A stretch of DNA of 5,716 nt from Dehalococcoidia bacterium (GTDB lineage: Bacteria > Chloroflexota > Dehalococcoidia > JACPQF01). Below are positions 1 through 5,360 of this stretch, piece after piece. Below the pieces are notes generated by a model. That model was given only the letters and a program-made list of their open reading frames with translations, ran no database searches and had not been told where the DNA came from. A program made the position numbers and the translations under genes. Each line of letters begins with the position of its first letter. The first letter of the stretch is position 1. The stretch spans positions 1 through 5,716 of the forward strand of contig JAUSEJ010000674.1 in NCBI GenBank assembly GCA_030650265.1, given 5' to 3'.

Positions 1-638
1 AGCTTCATCTCCTCGTTGAACTCGAAGCCCCCGCAGGTGAGGATTACTGCCCGATGGGCGCGAATGTCAACCGCTTTACGCTCACCTTCTTGTTCGAGGT
101 CGACCCTCACCCCTTCGACCTCCCCTGCCAGGCTGGTGAGCAGACGCCGGACACGGGCCCCATAAAGCACTTGAATCCCCCAGGAACGCACCTGGGAGGC
201 CAGGAAATTCTGCATCGCCAGCCCCGACCCGGCGTATCTGTACAGCTCGATCGCTTCCCACCCGATGAACTGCCGGTGCTCACCCCCGCTACCAAGGTGT
301 CGCGCCTTTCCGCCAAGGGACTCGACCAACTTGAAGTTCTCTGCCGAGTAGCTGGCCCATACGTCGATCACCTTCGGACCTGCCCATGGAGGCCCTCCAT
401 CGGTGGACCGGCAGAGGGATTCCATGTAGGCGGTCGCTTTCTTGACGTCCGCGACGTTGATGAATACGCCGCCCGACAGTGCGGTGTTGGAGTGATGGGC
501 GTTTTGGGGCTGCTTCTCGATCACCAAGACCTGCGCTCCCAAGTCATGGGCAGTGATCGCCGCCACCGCTCCCGCGCCCCCGAGGCCCACAATTACCACA
601 TCCGCATTAGACGACCAACGAGCATCCCTGATCAGCAT
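1..638 (-). CDS. FAD-dependent oxidoreductase, fumarate reductase/FAD_binding_2 type (3' part beyond window)
   Basis: This is the N-terminal 212 residues of a flavoprotein; the gene runs off the window at position 1. Residues 11-23 form the dinucleotide-binding beta strand and glycine loop (NADVVIVGLGGAG), followed by the acidic EK at 41-42 that normally binds the ADP ribose. The HSNTALSGG segment at 49-57 contacts FAD in fumarate reductase, urocanate reductase and 3-ketosteroid dehydrogenase relatives. A second FAD-contacting motif, ILTCGGFE, is at 199-206. These features fit Pfam FAD_binding_2. The catalytic and substrate-binding half is outside the window, so the substrate is unknown. No signal peptide or heme motif is visible, so the protein is probably cytoplasmic. 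The start at 638 is chosen because GGAGG lies 11 nt upstream; an in-frame ATG at 656, preceded by AAGG, is possible and would add six residues. The start overlaps the stop of the preceding short reading frame, which suggests translational coupling. Confidence 0.88.
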   Translation of the reverse strand, partial: MLIRDARWSSNADVVIVGLGGAGAVAAITAHDLGAQVLVIEKQPQNAHHSNTALSGGVFINVADVKKATAYMESLCRSTDGGPPWAGPKVIDVWASYSAENFKLVESLGGKARHLGSGGEHRQFIGWEAIELYRYAGSGLAMQNFLASQVRSWGIQVLYGARVRRLLTSLAGEVEGVRVDLEQEGERKAVDIRAHRAVILTCGGFEFNEEMK

Positions 639-775
639 AACTGATAGAACCTCCATTCGTCTACCTTGTGAAGAGCGTCGCTAGCTCTGGCACCCTGAAC
701 CATGACGTCATACTTGAGGATGACGTCCCGCGGGACAGTTGGATACTTCTTCTGCAGCTCGTCGACTCATGTCAC
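632..775 (-). pseudogene. Short reading frame copying the N-terminus of the neighbouring radical SAM protein; start interrupted by TGA
   Basis: Read from 766 to 632, this frame encodes 44 residues beginning VDELQKKYPTVPRDVI. The radical SAM protein of this window has VDEFQKKYPTIPREVI at residues 4-19. About 20 of the first 38 positions are identical, and many others are conservative (L/F, V/I, D/E). Most codons differ at the third base, which points to an old paralogue kept as protein rather than a recent DNA duplication. An AGGAGG at 783-788 sits 7 nt before a GTG at 775, where the start should be, but codon 3 is TGA (769-767) where the paralogue has AGT. An ATG at 770 is in the wrong frame. 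The frame ends with a TGA at 634-632, inside the start region of the flavoprotein gene. It could be a real small protein with a sequencing error, a recently inactivated gene, or a remnant of a truncated second radical SAM gene. Its function is unknown. Confidence 0.55.
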
Positions 776-782
776 TGCGTTT

Positions 783-788
783 CCTCCT
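783..788 (-). promoter_or_regulatory. Strong ribosome binding site ahead of the short reading frame
   Basis: AGGAGG on the minus strand lies 7 nt before the GTG at 775, an ideal spacing. Its quality supports the view that the short reading frame is, or recently was, translated. Confidence 0.5.
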
Positions 789-840
789 GTACTGTTTTCG
801 CTTGGCTGATACGACCTTCCGTCTGCCCGGCCATAAGGGT

Positions 841-2460
841 CTATTTTGCGTGCGTGATGGATTCTAGAGCGGGTCCCAAAGCCGCCATGCCCGCGATTGG
901 TGCGAATGAGCCGATTCGTGAGCTGAGGGCGAAAACTGTTTTCACCTCCACCAGGTCGATTACGTTGTATTCGTTCTTGGCCAGTATAGCTGCCTGGAGC
1001 TGAATCTCTTTCTTCTGCGCCGGGTCCAGGGTAATTTCAGCCTTCTCGATCAACTCGTCCAACTTAGGGTTGTTCACACTGGAATAGGTACCCGGGGTGC
1101 GCTTGGAATCATAGGCGCGGCCCATCTTCTCGAAGTCCCAAAAGGCGCCACTGAGGAAAGCCACGACCATGGTGTCCCAAATGTCGGGAAGCTGTTTGGG
1201 GTTGTACTTGGCCGTCAGAACGGTCCACTCCACAGCCACCACGTTTGCCTCTAAGCCTACCTTGCGCAGGTAGCCGCCTACGGCAGTGGCAAGCTGGGTT
1301 GAGTTGCCTCCTAGCTTGCTGTCCCAGAGCGTTAAATTGAAGCCGTTGGGATATCCCGCCTCGGCCAGCAGTTTCTTGGCTCCTTCAGGGTCGTAGGGGT
1401 CTGGCTTGAGCTGGTTAGAATCCCAATATCCGGCAGTAGGGCGCCCATACGCTAATATGCCGGGGTCGGCATATCCTTTGAACAGGTCGTCTGCCATTTC
1501 CCGACGGTTGACCGCCAGCGATATGGCTTTGCGGACCTTCACGTTACCTAAGGCATACTTCGTGGGATTCGCCTTGTCCCAGGCCGCGATCATGAAGCCT
1601 TGCACTGCGCCGTCGTGGGGCTGGATGCGGAGGCCGGCCGCCTTGAGACTTGCCGCGTCATCGGGCATGACCTCCGCCAGGTCCAACTCCCCCGTCTTGA
1701 GCATGGCGACGGTGGTTGCCACTTCTCTGATGTTCAAGAGCGTAATGTTCTTGAACTGGGGCACCTTCCTCCAATGACTGTCCACAGCCTCGATCTCCAG
1801 CCGGACCGCGGGCTCGTATTTCACGACCTTGAAGGGGCCGCTGCCCACGGGGTTCTTTCTGAAATAGTCTACCCCCTTCTCCTCAATGTACTTCTTTGGC
1901 AGTACCGCCGAGGTGCCCCCCAAATCCGCGAAGCCGGTAATGAAGTCGAACTGCGGGCTTTTCATTCGAAACACGACGGTGTAATCATCCTTCAAGTCCA
2001 CACTTGCCAGCGCTGCCCGCCAACTGCCGGCGTCGTTATGGCTTGAATCGGGGGCGATTAGCCTGTCTACGCTGAACTTGACATCGGCGCCCGTCAGATC
2101 GCTGCCATCGTGGAACTTGACCCCCTTCCGAATGTAGAACGTCTGCGTCATGCCGTCCGGAGCTATCTCCCAGCGCTCTGCTATTCCGGGCTTTATCTGT
2201 CCATCAGCGCTCCGGTATACCAGCATGTCGTAAACCTCAGAAAAGATGGCTGCTATGGTAGAACCACTAGTCCTTATGGGGTCCGCGTTATCGGTTCGGA
2301 AGTCCGTACCAACGGCCAGGCTACCATAGGGCTTCGAGCTCGCCGCCGGCCCTTCGCTGGGAAGGGCAGTCGGTGACGATGACGTGCAAGCGGTCAGAAG
2401 CAGCGAGCCGATCATCGTGACTGCTAGGATGAGAGTTACTATTCTGCAATGCATTTTCAT
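841..2460 (-). CDS. ABC transporter substrate-binding lipoprotein, family 5 (peptide/nickel type)
   Basis: This 539-residue protein is an extracytoplasmic solute receptor of the SBP_bac_5 family, whose members deliver oligopeptides, nickel chelates or other organic solutes to ABC importers. Residues 1-25 are a lipoprotein signal: a basic start, a hydrophobic stretch at 7-22 and lipobox LTAC, with C25 as the lipidated residue. A Ser/Pro/Ala-rich linker follows. The family signature region is at about 96-134 (W-E-x-A-P-D-G, TFYIRKGVKFHDG, LTGADVKFS-DR). NPVGSGPFK at 203-211 and NVKVRKAISLAVNR at 306-319 are two further conserved family segments. Length is normal for the family. I prefer the ATG at 2460, behind GGAGG with 4 nt spacing; the ATG at 2454 (10 nt) is equally possible, while a TTG at 2463 is too close. 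No permease or ATPase genes are in the window. It lies 151 nt downstream of the radical SAM gene and about 65 nt upstream of the short reading frame, all in one direction. The ligand cannot be inferred. Confidence 0.93.
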   Translation of the reverse strand: MKMHCRIVTLILAVTMIGSLLLTACTSSSPTALPSEGPAASSKPYGSLAVGTDFRTDNADPIRTSGSTIAAIFSEVYDMLVYRSADGQIKPGIAERWEIAPDGMTQTFYIRKGVKFHDGSDLTGADVKFSVDRLIAPDSSHNDAGSWRAALASVDLKDDYTVVFRMKSPQFDFITGFADLGGTSAVLPKKYIEEKGVDYFRKNPVGSGPFKVVKYEPAVRLEIEAVDSHWRKVPQFKNITLLNIREVATTVAMLKTGELDLAEVMPDDAASLKAAGLRIQPHDGAVQGFMIAAWDKANPTKYALGNVKVRKAISLAVNRREMADDLFKGYADPGILAYGRPTAGYWDSNQLKPDPYDPEGAKKLLAEAGYPNGFNLTLWDSKLGGNSTQLATAVGGYLRKVGLEANVVAVEWTVLTAKYNPKQLPDIWDTMVVAFLSGAFWDFEKMGRAYDSKRTPGTYSSVNNPKLDELIEKAEITLDPAQKKEIQLQAAILAKNEYNVIDLVEVKTVFALSSRIGSFAPIAGMAALGPALESITHAK

Positions 2461-2611
2461 CAATCCTCCGTTAATGTGCTACGTAATTCCGATACAAGCG
2501 ATTCCTGGCTCGGAGGTTCCTTCGAGAAATGACCACCAGAGTCCAGCCGGCGACCGGTACATCTGGGACCACGTCCATCATACGAGTTTCTTCGACATAC
2601 CTCTCATTGGC

Positions 2612-3985
2612 TTACTGCTTGTATGCCGGTTGCTTGGCAGAAGCAATAAACCCGGCCAGCCAGTTATCTTCGGGCCTAAGCACATCCGACAGCCAATTCC
2701 CGAAATCCCCCGCCGTCTCCAAGATTCCGATCTCTCCACCGTAGGCCACGTCCATGCAATCCATGGGACATTGCATGAATTTGTCCATCTTCTGGTACCG
2801 ACCGACTTTCTTCATGGCCTCGTGATGGGCGAGGGCTATTTCCAGGAGTAGTTCCGTCGGCGGATACTTCTCGAGGTTGGCCGGGTCATCGCCGTATATC
2901 GAGCCCGCATTTATGCGCAGGGCCGTGAAAAACGGCACCACGCCATGCTCGATCAGCCAGTTGTTCCCCTCGATATGCGAATCCCTGGCCTCTTGCCACG
3001 TGCTGAACCCGTCGTGGGCAAGCATTCCAACGCCCGCCACAAGATTGGTCCCTACATTGCCAGCGCCGAACACATCTACCGCCGCCTGGTACGCCTCCAG
3101 AGTGTAGTCGTAGCCTCGGTGCTTGGCCTTCCCCGGGCAGACCTCGGCGAAAAGCCGGCGGTCCCATATTTCCATTTGCGAGGTAAAAGCGCGCACCCCC
3201 ACGTCCTTTAGCCTCTGCATATCCTTCCGGTCCATTGGCTGAGGTCGAACGGTCAGATGGACCTTATAGGGGAGAGCGCTACCTAGCTTCTCCATCATGT
3301 TGAAATACATCTTGGCCTCGATCTCCGTGCGATTAAAACCGCCCATCTGAACCCGACCTTCGATCAATTTGACCTCTGCACCAAGAATCTTTAGGGCCTC
3401 CACCGACTCATCGAAATTAATGGTAGCGGGGCGAAAGACGCCCAGGGAGCGAACACCATCCTGAGCTGAGTGAAAATTGCAGAACCGGCACTGGTCACCC
3501 GTGTCAAAATACTCGCAGTGTCGCACAGGGTTTACGTGAAAGCAACGGCGGCTCCTCCTGCGAACCAGGCTCGTTACCGGCGTGCCCTTGCTAGTCTGCA
3601 GGTCGGAAAGTGCGGGGAAGACGTCATAGTAGATGTCCTCGATTTTTTCCTCGCCCTCGAACAGGGCGAATTGACCATCGCCGACTTCTTTGATTTCGTA
3701 GGGGCTCTTGGTGTGTCTCCGGACCCCGACGCCCATGCCACTCTTAAGTTTAAACCCCTGGAGGATCGCCACGAGCCCCGGCTTTATCTGCTTTCTTCTC
3801 TCCTGTAACTGCTCTTCCGTAAGGTCGAAATCGTAGGTAACATAAGACCCGCCCGCATTGTCCCAGAGGCTCACCTTGTCGAGTACCTCGGTATCCTTCA
3901 CGCCATTCCTCATGATTTCCCACTTGACGATCACTTCTCGGGGAATAGTGGGATACTTCTTCTGAAACTCGTCAACACTAGTCAT
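2612..3985 (-). CDS. Radical SAM domain protein with atypical cysteine motif, function unknown
   Basis: A 457-residue protein starting at the ATG at 3985, which has AAGGAG 7 nt upstream. The frame stays open to 4456, but the extra N-terminal sequence is low-quality and Cys/Ser-rich, and the short paralogue also begins here. Residues 1-45 form the segment shared with that short frame. Residues 50-145 look like an accessory N-terminal domain with a charged helix (55-68). The probable cluster-binding region is C148, C157, C166 and C169, where CRFCNFH (166-172) matches the CxxC-aromatic end of radical SAM motifs. Spacing is Cx8Cx8Cx2C, not the canonical Cx3Cx2C. A TIM-barrel-like core follows, with MGGF (214-217), HLTVRPQP (243-250), SQMEIWD (269-275), and an NVGTNLVAGVG segment (310-320) resembling the glycine-rich SAM-binding part of BioB-like enzymes. 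A C-terminal CPMDC (406-410) could bind an auxiliary cluster. The enzyme presumably cleaves S-adenosylmethionine reductively; the substrate is unknown. It appears to be the first gene of the block with the binding protein and flavoprotein. Confidence 0.85.
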   Translation of the reverse strand: MTSVDEFQKKYPTIPREVIVKWEIMRNGVKDTEVLDKVSLWDNAGGSYVTYDFDLTEEQLQERRKQIKPGLVAILQGFKLKSGMGVGVRRHTKSPYEIKEVGDGQFALFEGEEKIEDIYYDVFPALSDLQTSKGTPVTSLVRRRSRRCFHVNPVRHCEYFDTGDQCRFCNFHSAQDGVRSLGVFRPATINFDESVEALKILGAEVKLIEGRVQMGGFNRTEIEAKMYFNMMEKLGSALPYKVHLTVRPQPMDRKDMQRLKDVGVRAFTSQMEIWDRRLFAEVCPGKAKHRGYDYTLEAYQAAVDVFGAGNVGTNLVAGVGMLAHDGFSTWQEARDSHIEGNNWLIEHGVVPFFTALRINAGSIYGDDPANLEKYPPTELLLEIALAHHEAMKKVGRYQKMDKFMQCPMDCMDVAYGGEIGILETAGDFGNWLSDVLRPEDNWLAGFIASAKQPAYKQ

Positions 3986-4081
3986 TTCTTTTCTCCTTCG
4001 ACTTAATCCGTTAGTCCAAGCCCCGCCTAACTCCAGACGTTCTTCGCCAGAAATGCCGCCATACTTTCCAGCAGAACACAC

Positions 4082-4122
4082 TTGCGCGGCTGACGCGCAA
4101 TGGCCCGAGCCATGCATGGGCC
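4082..4122 (-). promoter_or_regulatory. Two adjacent small stem-loops in the radical SAM leader region
   Basis: TTGCGCG (4082-4088) and CGCGCAA (4094-4100) form a perfect 7-bp stem with a 5-nt loop. Immediately beside it, GGCCC (4102-4106) pairs with GGGCC (4118-4122) around the palindrome CCATGCATGG (4110-4119). No U-run follows on either strand, so they are not standard terminators. They sit about 100-140 nt before the radical SAM start and could be operator or leader structure. The pairing is visible; the role is inferred. Confidence 0.3.
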
Positions 4123-4288
4123 GTTTAGAAGCATGGATAGACTCGCCTACGGGAAACATCATAAGGCAGCAGTGCTCGCTTGTACATCGGCAGAATGCTG
4201 TATCTTGAGCGCAGTCGATTACGTATCTTCTGCCTGACGGAGCAGACCGGACTGAATTACTTATAGAGCGAGGGCAGCTTGGGAACCA

Positions 4289-4471
4289 ATGCCCAGGCAG
4301 CGTATATGTGCCGAGTTGATTTGCGATGATTGTCAGATTCTTGGCACCCTGCATGAGCAGGCGCCTCCGGACTTTGGCTTTTTTGCAATGCACTTGGAAA
4401 AAGAAATGCTCCTGGATCAGATCTGTTTGAGAGAGCAAGGCCTGTCCAAGGAGCACCTCAATAATGAATGA
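4289..4471 (+). CDS. Doubtful small hypothetical protein, 60 residues
   Basis: This is the only plus-strand ORF that is not a shadow of a recognised gene. It would encode an acidic protein with a CDDC at residues 12-15 and an amphipathic C-terminal half rich in Leu and Glu. I recognise no family. No good ribosome binding site precedes the ATG at 4289, and no clear plus-strand promoter is visible. An ATG at 4464, with AAGGAG 10 nt upstream, opens an 18-codon frame overlapping its end (4464-4520), so the region may be the remnant of a once longer two-gene unit. It could equally be a chance frame in the radical SAM leader. Confidence 0.22.
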   Translation: MPRQRICAELICDDCQILGTLHEQAPPDFGFFAMHLEKEMLLDQICLREQGLSKEHLNNE

Positions 4472-4579
4472 TAGTGCAAATGAGGAGAAGGTTCCAGTTC
4501 TTCTGCGGGAGGGAGGGTAGTGTATCCTGGATTGTGTAAATTGGGTTTGTGGAAGAAATGAGAAAGGCGGGGATCGCCG

Positions 4580-4647
4580 GGGGTCGGGGGTGAGGGGGCA
4601 GGGGTCAGGGGTCTATCCTCGGCCCGCTGCCCCTCGCCCCCGACCCC
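4580..4647 (-). terminator. GC-rich long hairpin just after the flavin reductase gene; possible terminator
   Basis: A G-run arm (4580-4601) pairs with a C-run arm (4627-4647) over about 20 bp, with one mismatch (4591/4636) and one extra G, leaving a loop of about 25 nt. It begins 7 nt after the flavin reductase stop. The T-rich stretch after it on the minus strand is interrupted, so it is not a textbook intrinsic terminator. The T/G pair at the mismatch favours the plus-strand RNA slightly. The G-runs of four or five could also form a G-quadruplex. Similar GGGGTC-type low-complexity hairpins may be dispersed repeats in the host genome. Confidence 0.45.
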
Positions 4648-4653
4648 TGTCCC

Positions 4654-5265
4654 CTACCGTCCCACTCTGGGCCTTTTCATCTCGAAGATCTGACGGGTCT
4701 TGGTGTAGAGATCGCCGGCAAGGCGGCCCACCGGCTGCAGCATTTCCATGTCGATTCTGCCGTCGTGAAGGAACTCGTCTTTGATGTGGAACTGCACTAC
4801 TTCGCCGAAGGGAACGCTTGTGCGGTGTTCCCCCTCCCCCAACTCGATCATCTGTACCAGTTTGCACTCAAGGCTGATGGGAGATTCGGCCACCCTTGGC
4901 GACCTGACCTTGTCGCCGGGGATCGCCGTTAGCCCGGCCACCTGAAACTCGTCAACTTCGGGCAGGTAATCGCCACAGGAGATGTTCATCGCCTCGGCCA
5001 ACTCCTCGGTTACGAGGTTGATCACAAAATCACCGGTGTACTCAATGTTTCTTACCGTGTCTTTCTTCTCCCCGGCCCGCCGGATGGCCGTGAAGCAGAC
5101 GGTTGGGGGATAGGTACAGACAGAAGTAAAGAAGCTGAAAGGCGCCACGTTGTCGACACCGTCCTCTCCTACGGTCGAGACCCAGGCAATGGGACGGGGA
5201 ACTATGCTGCCGATTAGCAACTTATAGCACTCCCTGGCGGATATTGCGCGGGGATCTATCTTCAT
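4654..5265 (-). CDS. Flavin reductase-like (FMN-binding split barrel) family protein
   Basis: This complete 203-residue protein belongs to the flavin_reduct family (DIM6/NTAB-like), which binds FMN and in characterised members either reduces free flavin with NAD(P)H or carries electrons as flavoredoxin. Visible family motifs are VPRPIAWVST (22-31), NVAPFSFF (39-46) at the flavin phosphate site, KKDTVRNIEYTGDFVINL (67-84), ESPISLECK (127-135) and the late PVGRLAGDLYT (178-188). Length is typical, and there is no signal peptide, so it should be cytoplasmic. The start at 5265 is well supported by AGGAGG 6 nt upstream. It has its own extended -10 promoter and a following hairpin, so it is probably monocistronic and separate from the radical SAM block about 670 bp away. 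It could still supply reduced flavin or electrons to that flavoprotein, but this is a guess from proximity. NADH oxidase, flavoredoxin and plain FMN-binding roles cannot be told apart here. Confidence 0.92.
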   Translation of the reverse strand: MKIDPRAISARECYKLLIGSIVPRPIAWVSTVGEDGVDNVAPFSFFTSVCTYPPTVCFTAIRRAGEKKDTVRNIEYTGDFVINLVTEELAEAMNISCGDYLPEVDEFQVAGLTAIPGDKVRSPRVAESPISLECKLVQMIELGEGEHRTSVPFGEVVQFHIKDEFLHDGRIDMEMLQPVGRLAGDLYTKTRQIFEMKRPRVGR

Positions 5266-5301
5266 AGTTTACCTCCTCAGATTAGCGTTTGGGGTCGGAT
5301 T

Positions 5302-5310
5302 ATTATACCA
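5302..5310 (-). promoter_or_regulatory. Extended -10 promoter of the flavin reductase gene
   Basis: On the minus strand the sequence TGGTATAAT combines a perfect TATAAT (5307-5302) with the TGn extension (5310-5308). It lies 36 nt before the start codon, giving a predicted 5' leader of about 30 nt. At the -35 distance (5330-5325) only CCCGTG is found, which is unlike TTGACA and lies inside the IS66 terminal repeat. The promoter therefore probably depends on the extended -10. Confidence 0.65.
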
Positions 5311-5315
5311 GGTTT

Positions 5316-5329
5316 GTAATCGTTCACGG
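5316..5329 (+). repeat. Putative IS66 terminal inverted repeat
   Basis: GTAATCGTTCACGG is close to the GTAAGCG-type ends known for IS66 elements. It lies 25 nt beyond the palindrome that contains the transposase stop. The partner repeat is outside the window, so the assignment rests on family knowledge and position. Confidence 0.55.
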
Positions 5330-5334
5330 GGTAC

Positions 5335-5360
5335 GGGCTAGCCTTGATGCAGGCTAGCCC
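5335..5360. repeat. Perfect 10-bp inverted repeat overlapping the transposase stop codon
   Basis: GGGCTAGCCT (5335-5344) and AGGCTAGCCC (5351-5360) form a perfect stem with a 6-nt loop. The transposase stop TAG (5356-5354) is inside one arm. No T-run follows on the minus strand. It may act as a transcription block or mRNA-end structure, or limit read-through across the IS end. Confidence 0.6.

Larger units (their letters stand above)
3986..4653. other. Long intergenic region upstream of the radical SAM gene; no confident gene
   Basis: These roughly 670 bases separate the flavin reductase gene from the radical SAM gene. They hold a GC-rich hairpin at the right end (4580-4647), a doubtful plus-strand ORF (4289-4471) and a pair of small stem-loops (4082-4122). 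A weak minus-strand promoter candidate is TTGGTT at 4289-4284 with TATAAG at 4265-4260, an 18-nt spacer (5 of 6 bases match the -10 consensus, only 3 of 6 the -35). If used, it would give the radical SAM transcript a leader of about 270 nt. The minus-strand frame that stays open to 4456 shows no recognisable protein features and is treated as noncoding. Confidence 0.5.

Noticed and set aside
54..644. 196-codon plus-strand ORF
   Set aside because: It is antisense to the flavoprotein, whose minus-strand frame has clear FAD-binding motifs.
767..769. TGA as a reassigned sense codon (alternative genetic code)
   Set aside because: No in-frame TGA occurs in the long intact genes, tryptophan is encoded by TGG there, and the short frame itself ends in TGA.
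2509..2526. Small inverted repeat between the radical SAM and binding-protein genes
   Set aside because: Only seven paired bases around a 2-nt centre and a mismatch, with no T-run; too weak to call a terminator.
3986..4456. N-terminal extension of the radical SAM ORF up to 4456
   Set aside because: The extra residues look noncoding, no ribosome binding site supports the far start, and AAGGAG plus the match to the short paralogue both place the start at 3985.
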